From an uncultured Eubacteriales bacterium (lineage in GTDB: Bacteria; Bacillota; Clostridia; Oscillospirales; QAKW01), in assembly GCA_934378025.1 (NCBI GenBank), contig CAKRPM010000023.1, forward strand, positions 1 through 10,709: a DNA stretch of 10,709 nt. The letters are read 5' to 3'. The position numbers were made by a program, and so were the translations under genes. The stretch's first letter is position 1; each line of letters begins with the position of its first letter. The notes beneath the pieces were generated by a model. The model ran no database searches, was not told the DNA's origin, and saw only the letters and a list, made by a program, of their open reading frames with translations. Shown one piece after another: positions 1 through 5,968 of this stretch.

Positions 1-646
1 GAATGTGTTCCAGCGCGCAAAGATCTTTTAAACTCAGCGGATAGCCCCCTTCATAGGGAAGTCGGCACGGCTGTGCGCAGCGCCCGCGGTTTCCGCTGTT
101 TTGCCCGATTACGGAAGAAAAATAACAGTGCCCGCTGTAGGACATGCACAGCGCGCCATGGACAAAAACTTCGATTTCAAGGTTGGTTTGACGGGTAATG
201 GCCTCAATTTCTTTTAAAGAGAGCTCGCGCGCCAGTACCGCTCGGCAAAATCCGAGCTGCTCCAGCGCCCGCACGCCTTGCAGCGAATGAACCGCCATTT
301 GCGTGGATGCGTGCAGCGGCAGATCGGGCACAAGACTTTTGGCCAAAAGCGCCACGGCCGGATCCTGCACAATGATTCCGTCCGCATGCAAATCAGCCAA
401 CTGAAAAAGCGCGTCCGTCACCTGAGATTGCTCTTTGTCAAACATCAGGGTATTAAGCGTGACATACAGTTTCACACCTGTTTCACTGCACAGCCGGCGC
501 GCCTGCCGCAGCGCCGGTAAATCAAAATTTTCCGCACCGGCACGCGCAGAAAGCGTTTTCATCCCTAAATATACCGCGTCGGCGCCCGCCGCCACGGCGG
601 CGCGCAGACATTCGGCATTTCCCGCAGGGCTCAGCAGTTCGTACAT
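1..646 (-). CDS. U32 family peptidase / RNA hydroxylase-like protein (partial, C-terminus beyond left edge)
   Basis: The first 215 residues of a U32 protein are encoded; the rest lies outside the window. The start reads MYELLSPAGN, the classic N-terminus of the family. The signature block follows near residues 163-198: VHGALCMSYSGHC, then SGNRGRCAQPCRLPY. It supplies four conserved cysteines (C167, C174, C190, C194; spacing C-x6-C-x15-C-x3-C). In the E. coli relatives RlhA and TrhP this family takes part in hydroxylating 23S rRNA or tRNA wobble uridine, and the cysteines are thought to hold an iron-sulfur cluster. The 'collagenase/peptidase' name is historical. The ATG lies 2 nt after the zapA stop, with only a weak Shine-Dalgarno (CAGGAAA) inside the end of zapA, so it is probably translated by coupling. 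The zapA-U32 order is common in Clostridia. Family assignment is firm; the exact RNA substrate is unknown. Confidence 0.93.
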   Translation of the reverse strand, partial: MYELLSPAGNAECLRAAVAAGADAVYLGMKTLSARAGAENFDLPALRQARRLCSETGVKLYVTLNTLMFDKEQSQVTDALFQLADLHADGIIVQDPAVALLAKSLVPDLPLHASTQMAVHSLQGVRALEQLGFCRAVLARELSLKEIEAITRQTNLEIEVFVHGALCMSYSGHCYFSSVIGQNSGNRGRCAQPCRLPYEGGYPLSLKDLCALEHI

Positions 647-648
647 CG

Positions 649-1002
649 TTACAGGGTTTCCTGCCCGTTCTCTTCCAGCTTGTCCAACCGACGGCGCAGC
701 AAAGCGTTGTTTTTGCGCATCTCTTCCAACTCGATTTTTAAGGACGAGGTTTGATCAAGATAGCAGCGAATTTCCTCGCGCATCCGATTCAGCGTGCTTT
801 TATTTTTCTCGTTTTCGTCGCATAAATCCATGCAGGTTAAAATGGCTGCCATGGGCAAAGTCATTTTGGTGCCGGATTGCAGCAGGGCGCGAATACGCGC
901 GTCGACAATTGCGGCCAGCTCCAGCGTATATTCTCTGGATTCTTCCGTTAAAATAACCGACTCACTGCCGGCGATGGAAATGATGATTTTATTTTTTGCC
1001 AT
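649..1002 (-). CDS. zapA: Cell division protein ZapA
   Basis: A 117-residue protein that begins MAKNKIIISIAGSESVIL and continues with EESREYTLELAAIVDARI. This is the ZapA fold: a small alpha/beta head followed by a long C-terminal coiled coil (about residues 60-112, rich in E, K, L and R; EIRCYLDQTSSLKIELEEMR). ZapA binds FtsZ in the cytoplasm and cross-links or stabilises protofilaments in the Z-ring; it is usually non-essential. The length is somewhat above the roughly 85 residues of the Bacillus protein, the extra being coiled coil. The start is supported by a Shine-Dalgarno AAGGGAG about 9 nt upstream and by a near-consensus promoter. It is the first gene of a two-gene unit with the downstream U32 gene. 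ZapA sequences diverge strongly, but the conserved head and the U32 neighbour make this call likely. Confidence 0.88.
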   Translation of the reverse strand: MAKNKIIISIAGSESVILTEESREYTLELAAIVDARIRALLQSGTKMTLPMAAILTCMDLCDENEKNKSTLNRMREEIRCYLDQTSSLKIELEEMRKNNALLRRRLDKLEENGQETL

Positions 1003-1038
1003 TTTCCAAAACTCCCTTCGGACATAATACTCTAATTT

Positions 1039-1067
1039 ATTATATAAAATTTTACTATATAATGCAA
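1039..1067 (-). promoter_or_regulatory. Sigma-A promoter of zapA-U32
   Basis: On the minus strand TTGCAT (1062-1067) and a perfect TATAAT (1039-1044) are separated by exactly 17 bp, in AT-rich DNA about 37 bp upstream of the zapA ATG. It lies just after the terminator of the upstream acetyltransferase gene, which fits an independent transcription unit. Confidence 0.8.
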
Positions 1068-1091
1068 TATTTTCTTTTAAATTTATAGAAA

Positions 1092-1117
1092 TAAAAAACG
1101 CGCCCGCGGGCGCGTTT
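1092..1117 (-). terminator. Rho-independent terminator of the acetyltransferase gene
   Basis: A perfect inverted repeat, AAACGCGCCC-GC-GGGCGCGTTT (1096-1117), is followed on the minus strand by a T-run (complement of ATAAAAAA at 1091-1098). It sits 10 nt after the stop of the acetyltransferase gene and before the zapA promoter, so it separates the two minus-strand units. Confidence 0.88.
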
Positions 1118-1127
1118 GAAAAGTTGT

Positions 1128-1613
1128 TTATAAAATCAATTCATAAATGTCCACATCCAGTATCCGGCCGAATTTTTCGCCGACTTTTTCCAGCGTGCCG
1201 TTTTTGGAAAACCCAAGGGACTCATGCAGGTGTTTGCTGGCTGCGTTGTCCGCGGTGATCAGTGAGAGGATGCAGCGAAGAGCGGTTTCCTCCTTGGCAA
1301 AGCGAATGGTTTCGGTCATAAGGGCGCGGCCGCCGCTTTTGCCGCGATAGCGGGGATCGATGTATACCGACAGCTCGACGCAGCCGTCATAGGCGGCCTT
1401 TGGATTAAACGGGCTGAGCGTTGCGTAGCCGGCGACGGTGCCGTCCTCTTCCCAAACCGTCAGCCGATGCGCACCGACGTGTGCCTCAAACCAGCCGCGC
1501 CGCTGCTCGACGGTCAGCGGTAAAAGGTCAAACGTCGCGGTGCCGTGCAAAATTTCATAATTATAGATTTCCGTTAAGGCGGGCAGATCGTCCGCTTTTC
1601 CGAGTCGTAACAT
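1128..1613 (-). CDS. GNAT N-acetyltransferase, phosphinothricin acetyltransferase-like
   Basis: A 161-residue GNAT-fold protein, close to the family's usual length. The N-terminal part (EIYNYEILHGTATFD, residues 15-29, and the EQRRGWFEAH stretch) resembles the Pat/Bar/YwnH/MddA group. These enzymes acetylate the amino group of small amino-acid analogues such as phosphinothricin, methionine sulfone or methionine sulfoximine. The acetyl-CoA pyrophosphate loop is seen as RYRGKSGGRALM (88-99), with Ser at a position usually Gly. The C-terminal NAASKHLHESLGF motif (123-135) is typical. The protein is cytosolic. It has its own promoter and terminator, so it is a single-gene unit. The start is supported by AGAGGTG (1621-1627) 7 nt upstream. 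The true substrate in this organism cannot be read from sequence; it may be a general amino-acid or xenobiotic N-acetyltransferase. Confidence 0.9.
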   Translation of the reverse strand: MLRLGKADDLPALTEIYNYEILHGTATFDLLPLTVEQRRGWFEAHVGAHRLTVWEEDGTVAGYATLSPFNPKAAYDGCVELSVYIDPRYRGKSGGRALMTETIRFAKEETALRCILSLITADNAASKHLHESLGFSKNGTLEKVGEKFGRILDVDIYELIL

Positions 1614-1656
1614 AAATTTTCACCTCTAAAGTTTGAAAAAAGCATCTTTTTTTGTT

Positions 1657-1685
1657 ATTGTAGCACGGTTTTTGCCGAAATGCAA
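1657..1685 (-). promoter_or_regulatory. Sigma-A promoter of the acetyltransferase gene
   Basis: On the minus strand TTGCAT (1680-1685), a 17-bp spacer and TACAAT (1657-1662). It lies about 44 bp upstream of the start codon, back to back with the divergent promoter at 1741-1769. Confidence 0.78.
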
Positions 1686-1740
1686 TTGTTAATAACTCTG
1701 TGGAAATGTGTAAAGTAAAACGCTTGCGGTGCTTTGCGGC

Positions 1741-1769
1741 TTGACAAAGTCGCCCCCACTGTTTACAAT
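1741..1769 (+). promoter_or_regulatory. Sigma-A promoter of the CYTH-transglutaminase unit
   Basis: A perfect -35 TTGACA (1741-1746), a 17-bp spacer and -10 TACAAT (1764-1769). The predicted transcription start near 1776 leaves a leader of about 94 nt before the CYTH gene. The rest of this intergenic stretch (1614-1869) holds only the divergent promoter and the possible leader peptide listed separately. Confidence 0.85.
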
Positions 1770-1794
1770 GGTTTTGAAAAAAGGAAGCAGCCGG

Positions 1795-1866
1795 GTGATT
1801 TGTTTTGGTAAGACGCAGGATTTTTGCCGTGATCGCGCCCCCCGATATCTTCGGAAAGAGGAATAA
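1795..1866 (+). CDS. Possible leader peptide (23 codons) upstream of the CYTH gene
   Basis: A GTG-started frame of 23 codons lies in the leader of the CYTH transcript. AAGGAAG (1781-1787) sits 7 nt upstream, a good Shine-Dalgarno distance, and the frame opens about 20 nt after the predicted transcription start. Its TAA stop is 3 nt before the CYTH ATG, and its last codons cover the CYTH Shine-Dalgarno (AAAGAGG, 1855-1861), so translation of one could affect the other. The peptide is basic, ends RKEE, has two cysteines, and shows no run of a single amino acid that would suggest attenuation. A frame this short can occur by chance; there is no homology evidence. Confidence 0.25.
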   Translation: MICFGKTQDFCRDRAPRYLRKEE

Positions 1867-1869
1867 GCT

Positions 1870-2355
1870 ATGACACATTTTGAAATTGAACGGAAATTTT
1901 TGATTCGGCCGCTGGCGGATGTCAGCGCGCTTTCTTTTTGCAAAATGGAGCAGACCTATTTGCTTTCGGAGGGTGAAACCCGCCGAATACGCAAAACAGA
2001 AAGCTTAACGGGAACGGAGTATTTTTATACCGAAAAGAAACGCGTTACTGCACGGCGCTGCGTTGAAACGGAACGAAAAATCACAAAAGAAGAATACCTT
2101 TCGTTGTGGGAACAACGCGACATGATGCGGCAAACCATACGAAAGGTGCGTTATTACTATCCGTTCGGCGCGCTGTGCTTTGAAATCGATCAATATCCGT
2201 TTTGGGAAAACCAGTGGGTACTGGAGGCGGAACTGGAAGCGGAAACCCAGGAAATCACTTTTCCGCCCGACATTACGGTCATTCGCGAAGTGACCGATGA
2301 ATACGCTTATAAAAATGCGGCGCTTGCCCTTAAAATACCGAAGGAGGATTTATGA
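1870..2355 (+). CDS. CYTH-domain protein (triphosphate tunnel metalloenzyme family)
   Basis: A 161-residue cytosolic protein beginning MTHFEIERKFLI, which contains the diagnostic ExExK motif (E5, E7, K9). The other charged strands of the CYTH beta-barrel tunnel follow in order: TRRIRK (R39, R41), TEKK (54-57), RKVR (91-94), FEIDQY (E105, D107), LEAELEAE (E119, E121, E123) and the late Lys in YAYKNA (K148). Basic residues in the tunnel bind the triphosphate and acidic ones bind two metal ions. Characterised bacterial members are inorganic tripolyphosphatases, broad triphosphatases or class IV adenylate cyclases. A protein consisting of the domain alone, as here, most often is a tripolyphosphatase-like hydrolase, but the substrate is not determined by sequence. 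The start is supported by AAAGAGG 8 nt upstream. The stop overlaps the next gene's start (ATGA), so the two are coupled. Confidence 0.9.
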   Translation: MTHFEIERKFLIRPLADVSALSFCKMEQTYLLSEGETRRIRKTESLTGTEYFYTEKKRVTARRCVETERKITKEEYLSLWEQRDMMRQTIRKVRYYYPFGALCFEIDQYPFWENQWVLEAELEAETQEITFPPDITVIREVTDEYAYKNAALALKIPKEDL

Positions 2356-3365
2356 GAAAAAGAAAAATATGTGCGATTTTGATGTTGGCTTGCCTGTGCC
2401 TGAGCGGCTGTGCATCTGAAGAAAATTTGCAGGCACATCTTCAAAAAAAGGAAACTTCTTTTACGCTTTGGGGCGCTTCGGGCACCAAAATGCTGGATCA
2501 ATTGCTGGCGGAAAAGCCGGTTGAGCAAGTCTATTTGGAGCGGGTGGAAATTTCCGAGGGATTTTTGAAAACGGATTTTACCGTCAGCTATTCCGACTGT
2601 ACGGCACCGAGAGAAGAAATTGATGTGGTGCAGGATGAGCAGGCGCTTAGCGATGCCTTTAAAAAGATATTGAACGATTGTAAGAGCAGCGGCGTAATCG
2701 TTTTTAAAGGGCGCGGAGACAATCCGCCGGATTTGTCGGAACTGCGCACCCGCTTGGAAAAAGAAAACTATCTGGATACCATGGGTGTGGACACGATCAA
2801 CTATACGGTGGGAAACGGCGATTTTACCAAGGATTTAACGCTGGAATACCGTCTTTCGTTTTATGACGGGAAATCGGCGGATGAAATTAAGGCGGCCAGA
2901 GAAAGCGTACGGGAAAAAACGGCGCAGTTGGCCGATCGGCTGCGCGCGGACAGCACCTTGGAAACGGTGCGGCAAATTCACGACTGGCTGGTGGATCATG
3001 CCGCTTATGATGAAAAAGAGGAAAGCGTGCTGATCGATCATACGCCGTACGGCGTCTTGCTGGAGGGCAAGGGCGTGTGCGACGGTTACACCTATGCGGC
3101 AAAGCTGTTGCTGGACGCGGTGGGTATTGAAAACGAGGTGGCCATGGGTAAGGCAGACGGCGAGGATCACGCCTGGAACTTGGTACGCGTGGACGGACAG
3201 TATTATCACATGGACGTCACCTGGGACGACCCGGTGGATACAAGCGGGAAAAACCATAAATTATATGATTATTTTCTGATCGGCAACAAAAAAATGGCGG
3301 CGGATCATACCTGGGAGAAACCGACGGTTACCGTGTCCGATCAAAATTTTCCGAAAAATTTTTAA
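2352..3365 (+). CDS. Transglutaminase-like domain lipoprotein
   Basis: A 337-residue exported lipoprotein. The signal peptide is short and basic (MRKRK), then hydrophobic, with lipobox LSGC and lipidated Cys20, so it should be anchored outside the membrane. Residues about 30-170 are an unrecognised N-terminal region, possibly with a repeated alpha/beta unit (two D-x-x-A/L-x-K-like helices, each followed by a strand). The C-terminal part is a transglutaminase/cysteine protease-like core with a complete triad: GVCDGYTYA (Cys243), EDHAWNLV (His273) and HMDVTWDD (Asp288). Bacterial members of this superfamily usually act on peptide or cell-wall substrates as proteases or cross-linkers, and here the target is unknown. 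AAGGAGG (2341-2347) lies 4 nt before the ATG, which overlaps the CYTH stop. No clear GC-rich terminator follows before the next promoter. Confidence 0.88.
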   Translation: MRKRKICAILMLACLCLSGCASEENLQAHLQKKETSFTLWGASGTKMLDQLLAEKPVEQVYLERVEISEGFLKTDFTVSYSDCTAPREEIDVVQDEQALSDAFKKILNDCKSSGVIVFKGRGDNPPDLSELRTRLEKENYLDTMGVDTINYTVGNGDFTKDLTLEYRLSFYDGKSADEIKAARESVREKTAQLADRLRADSTLETVRQIHDWLVDHAAYDEKEESVLIDHTPYGVLLEGKGVCDGYTYAAKLLLDAVGIENEVAMGKADGEDHAWNLVRVDGQYYHMDVTWDDPVDTSGKNHKLYDYFLIGNKKMAADHTWEKPTVTVSDQNFPKNF

Positions 3366-3372
3366 AAAAGCC

Positions 3373-3401
3373 TTGACAAACTCATATACCTATGCTATCA
3401 T
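3373..3401 (+). promoter_or_regulatory. Sigma-A promoter of the amino-acid ABC transporter operon
   Basis: TTGACA (3373-3378), a 17-bp spacer and TATCAT (3396-3401), starting 8 bp after the transglutaminase stop codon. The predicted transcription start is near 3408, inside the inverted repeat listed next. Confidence 0.85.
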
Positions 3402-3409
3402 GATATCAC

Positions 3410-3423
3410 TTTAGCACGCTAAA
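3410..3423. promoter_or_regulatory. Inverted repeat at the transcription start, possible operator
   Basis: A perfect dyad, TTTAGC-AC-GCTAAA, starts 8 bp downstream of the -10 box. That position suits a repressor operator controlling the transporter. No regulator in the window is linked to it, so the role is inferred from position and symmetry only. Confidence 0.45.
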
Positions 3424-3445
3424 TCAACAAAATATAATCAAAACG

Positions 3446-3451
3446 AAAGGA
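3446..3451 (+). promoter_or_regulatory. Ribosome binding site that sets the binding-protein start
   Basis: AAAGGA lies 10 nt before the ATG at 3462 but only 1 nt before the in-frame ATG at 3453. The downstream ATG also gives a clean lipoprotein signal peptide (MKKLRK...). The start is therefore placed at 3462. Confidence 0.7.
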
Positions 3452-3461
3452 AATGAGTATC

Positions 3462-4250
3462 ATGAAAAAGCTTCGCAAAGTATTTGCCGTTTTGGCAGTT
3501 GTCGCCTTGGCGATGAGCATGTTGGTAGGTTGTTCCAAAAAGGAGCAAACCGATCTTGAGTATGTAAAAGAAAAAGGAAAGTTAATTGTCGGTATTACGG
3601 ATTTTGAGCCGATGGATTATGAAAAAGACGGTCAATGGATCGGATTTGACGCCGATATGGCCAAGGCTTTTGCCAAAAGCCTTGGGGTGGACGTTGAATT
3701 TATCGTAATTGACTGGGACAACAAGGTCATGGAACTGGACGGAAAAACCATTGACTGCGTATGGAACGGCATGACGCTTAATGATGAGGTAAAGGCTTCC
3801 ATGTCCTGCAGCAACGCATATTGCAACAACGCGCAGGTCGTAATCGTTCCCAAAGATAAGGCCGATCAATATCAAACCGCAGACGCTTGCAAAAACCTGA
3901 AATTCGCGGTAGAAGCGGGTTCCGCAGGAAAAGATGTAGCGGCGCAAAACGGTTATCAATATACCGAGGTAAAAGATCAGGCAACGGCATTGACCGAGGT
4001 AATCGGTAAAACCAGCGACGCGGCCATTATCGATTCGCTGATGGCGGGCGCCATGGTCGGCGAAGGCACCGGGTATGCCGAATTAACCTACACGGTGGGA
4101 CTGAACAGTGAGGAATACGGCGTCGGCTTCCGCAAGGGCAGTGATTTGACGGAAAAGCTCAACGAGTTTTTCAAGACCAGCTATGCCGACGGCACTTTGC
4201 AAAAAACGGCAGAGACCTACGGCGTTCAGGCGGCACTGATCAAACAGTAA
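3462..4250 (+). CDS. Polar amino-acid ABC transporter substrate-binding lipoprotein
   Basis: A 262-residue family 3 solute-binding protein (SBP_bac_3). The signal peptide MKKLRKVFAV... ends at lipobox LVGC (Cys24), so the mature protein is tethered to the outer face of the membrane and feeds ligand to the permease encoded next. Family landmarks are KGKLIVGITDFEPMDY near residues 38-53, GFDADMAKAFAKSLGV, the DCVWNGMT strand, and the late ligand-contact Asp in AAIIDSLMAGAM (D191). Unusually, the block GMTxxxxR, whose Arg clamps the ligand's alpha-carboxylate in HisJ and GlnH, reads GMTLNDEVKA here, with Val110 in place of Arg. The usual SDPY becomes SNAYCNNAQ. The ligand is probably an amino acid or derivative, but ordinary Gln, His or Arg specificity should not be assumed. 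Confidence 0.92.
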   Translation: MKKLRKVFAVLAVVALAMSMLVGCSKKEQTDLEYVKEKGKLIVGITDFEPMDYEKDGQWIGFDADMAKAFAKSLGVDVEFIVIDWDNKVMELDGKTIDCVWNGMTLNDEVKASMSCSNAYCNNAQVVIVPKDKADQYQTADACKNLKFAVEAGSAGKDVAAQNGYQYTEVKDQATALTEVIGKTSDAAIIDSLMAGAMVGEGTGYAELTYTVGLNSEEYGVGFRKGSDLTEKLNEFFKTSYADGTLQKTAETYGVQAALIKQ

Positions 4251-4277
4251 ACATTTAAAAAAACAATGTAAAACGAG

Positions 4278-4306
4278 AACAGAGGGCGCGGTGCGCTCTC
4301 TGTTTT
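4278..4306 (+). terminator. Intercistronic hairpin, probable partial terminator
   Basis: A 12-bp stem with one G-U pair (AACAGAGGGCGC / GCGCTCTCTGTT, loop GGT) is followed by a short T-run (4303-4306). It lies between the binding-protein gene and the permease gene, with no new promoter evident after it. Such hairpins commonly let some transcription through and protect the upstream mRNA, so that the binding protein is made in excess over the membrane parts. Confidence 0.7.
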
Positions 4307-4331
4307 CGGAGTTTTAAAAGGAACATAGAAT

Positions 4332-5066
4332 ATGGCAAGTTTTATTGAAAATTTATTTAGCACCGTCGGGCAGGAGCTTGGAACGTTTGCCGATCAGTTC
4401 CCGACAGTGTTCGGTGCATTGAACAGCGGTTTTCTGCAAACGCTGAAATTGTTTTTTATTACGCTTTTGGGGGCGGTTCCGCTGGGACTTCTCATTTGTT
4501 TCGGCAGCATGAGCAAATTCAAGCCGCTGCGCGGCGTGGTGCGCACCGTGGTATGGATTGTACGCGGTTCGCCGTTAATGATACAGCTTTTGATTATATA
4601 TTATTTCCCGGGGATTGTTTTTAAAACCGCTATATGGGGCAGCGGAGAAACCGGGCGGTTTGTAGCGGCCGCCGTGGCGTTTATTATCAATTACGCCTGC
4701 TATTTTTCCGAAATTTACCGCGGCGGAATTCAAGGCGTGCCGATCGGTCAGCAGGAAGCCGGCCAAGTCCTGGGGCTTTCCAAACGTCAAATTTTCTTTA
4801 AGGTGACGCTGCTGCAAATGATCAAGCGCATTGTGCCGCCGATGAGCAATGAAATTATAACTCTGGTAAAGGATACTTCTCTGGCCCGCATTATCGCTTT
4901 GCAGGAAATCATTTGGGCCGGTCAGGCATTTTTAAAGGGATCGCAGGGCATTGCCGGTCAGATTTGGCCGTTGTTCTTTACGGCGGTATATTATTTGATT
5001 TTCAGCGGCATATTGACCGTATTGTTTTCAAAGCTTGAGAAAAAGCTGGACTATTTCAGAAGTTAG
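4332..5066 (+). CDS. Amino-acid ABC transporter permease (HisM/GlnP family)
   Basis: A 244-residue integral membrane protein with about five hydrophobic segments (roughly 36-58, 70-92, 109-128, 182-200, 211-233). Family markers include TLKLFFITLLGAVPLGLL in the first segment, then RGSPLMIQLLIIYYFPG (78-94). The cytoplasmic EAA loop is YRGGIQGVPIGQQEAGQVLG (129-148), the site that couples to the ATPase. LVKDTSLARIIALQEI follows, a stretch strongly conserved in polar amino-acid permeases. It probably forms a homodimer, since no second permease gene is present. AAGGAA lies 8 nt before the ATG. The gene is 9 bp or so from the ATPase start, whose Shine-Dalgarno overlaps this stop codon. Confidence 0.95.
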   Translation: MASFIENLFSTVGQELGTFADQFPTVFGALNSGFLQTLKLFFITLLGAVPLGLLICFGSMSKFKPLRGVVRTVVWIVRGSPLMIQLLIIYYFPGIVFKTAIWGSGETGRFVAAAVAFIINYACYFSEIYRGGIQGVPIGQQEAGQVLGLSKRQIFFKVTLLQMIKRIVPPMSNEIITLVKDTSLARIIALQEIIWAGQAFLKGSQGIAGQIWPLFFTAVYYLIFSGILTVLFSKLEKKLDYFRS

Positions 5067-5070
5067 GAGG
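5065..5070 (+). promoter_or_regulatory. Ribosome binding site that sets the ATPase start
   Basis: AGGAGG overlaps the permease TAG stop. It is 7 nt from the ATG at 5078 and 4 nt from an in-frame TTG at 5075, so ATG is the better start. Confidence 0.75.
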
Positions 5071-5077
5071 AAATTTG

Positions 5078-5836
5078 ATGGCGTTACTGCAGGTGGAAAA
5101 TATTTACAAAAATTTCGCTAAAACAGAGGTTTTAAAAGGAATTTCCTTCGGTCTGGAAAAAGGCGAGGTGCTGGCAATCATCGGTTCGTCCGGCAGCGGA
5201 AAAACAACGCTTTTAAGATGCCTGAACTTTTTGGAGGAACCGGATCAAGGTACCATCACCGTGGGCGGGGAAACACTTTTCGACGCGGCGCAAAAAGGCA
5301 AAGAAAGCGACGCACAAATTCGTGAAAAGCGATTGCATTTCGGACTGGTGTTTCAAAATTTCAATTTGTTTCCGCAGTATTCGGTGTTGGAAAATGTTAT
5401 GTTGGCGCCCAGACTTTTGAAAAAGTATGACGAGCAAACCATTAAGCGCCGCGCTGCGGAGCTGATTGACAGCGTGGGGCTGAGCGAAAAGGCGGCGGCG
5501 TATCCCTGCGAGCTTTCAGGCGGTCAGCAGCAACGCGTGGCGATTGCCAGAGCGCTTGCCATGCAGCCGGACATTTTGTGCTTTGACGAGCCGACCAGTG
5601 CTTTGGATCCGGAGCTGACCGGCGAGGTGCTGCGCGTCATCAAGGGGCTGAAAAGCACGCACAGTACCATGATCGTTGTTACGCATGAGATGGAGTTTGC
5701 CAAAAATGTGGCGGACAAGGTGATGTTTATGGCGGACGGCGTTATTGAGGAAATGGGGACGCCCGAACAGGTATTCGGCGCGCCGAAAAGTGAAAAGACG
5801 CGCGCTTTTTTGCAAAAATCCTTGGAAAGCATATAA
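5078..5836 (+). CDS. Amino-acid ABC transporter ATP-binding protein (GlnQ/HisP family)
   Basis: A 252-residue ABC ATPase with every motif intact: Walker A GSSGSGKT (36-43), Q-loop VFQN (Q93), signature LSGGQ (146-150), Walker B ILCFDE (D170, E171), the SALD D-loop, and the switch His in VTHEME (H203). FNLFPQYSVLENV after the Q-loop and the TPEQVFGAPKSEKTRAFL tail are typical of polar amino-acid importers. It hydrolyses ATP on the cytoplasmic side to drive uptake through the permease. It is the last gene of the three-gene importer unit. The downstream 130 bp have no convincing terminator, so some read-through into the following lipoprotein gene is possible. Confidence 0.96.
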   Translation: MALLQVENIYKNFAKTEVLKGISFGLEKGEVLAIIGSSGSGKTTLLRCLNFLEEPDQGTITVGGETLFDAAQKGKESDAQIREKRLHFGLVFQNFNLFPQYSVLENVMLAPRLLKKYDEQTIKRRAAELIDSVGLSEKAAAYPCELSGGQQQRVAIARALAMQPDILCFDEPTSALDPELTGEVLRVIKGLKSTHSTMIVVTHEMEFAKNVADKVMFMADGVIEEMGTPEQVFGAPKSEKTRAFLQKSLESI

Positions 5837-5888
5837 ATCCGAGCGCTCAAAAAATCGCAAAAAAGCGAATATCCTCGGCGAAAAAGAC

Positions 5889-5917
5889 TTTACTTTTTTA
5901 AAAAAATATTGTATGAT
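5889..5917 (+). promoter_or_regulatory. Sigma-A-like promoter of the unknown lipoprotein gene
   Basis: TTTACT (5889-5894), a 17-bp very AT-rich spacer and TATGAT (5912-5917), 52 bp before the ATG. The -35 is weaker than those of neighbouring genes. Confidence 0.65.
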
Positions 5918-5923
5918 GAAATT

Positions 5924-5940
5924 GGAAAGAATTTCTTTCC
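5924..5940. promoter_or_regulatory. Perfect inverted repeat at the predicted transcription start, possible operator
   Basis: GGAAAGA-ATT-TCTTTCC is a perfect 7-bp dyad beginning 7 bp after the -10 box. It could be a repressor operator or a 5'-end mRNA hairpin. No T-run follows, so it is not a terminator. The binding factor is unknown. Confidence 0.45.
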
Positions 5941-5968
5941 GAAATAAAAATTGAATAGGAGAAGAAAG

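Noticed and set aside
3345..3368. Self-complementary AAAATTTT and AAAAATTTTT runs at the end of the transglutaminase gene.
   Set aside because: The stem would be only A-T pairs and lies partly within the coding region. It is too weak to be called a terminator.
3410..3423. TTAGCAC within the dyad looks like half of the CIRCE element bound by HrcA.
   Set aside because: CIRCE has 9-bp arms (TTAGCACTC and GAGTGCTAA) with a 9-bp spacer. Here the arms are 6 bp with a 2-bp centre, and no heat-shock gene follows.
5839..5899. Nested short stems (CCGAG/CTCGG outside, TCGC/GCGA inside) after the ATPase gene with a T-run farther on, as a possible terminator.
   Set aside because: The stems are 4-5 bp with mismatched gaps, and the T-run starts about 10 nt after the structure and forms part of the next promoter, so it is not a convincing intrinsic terminator.
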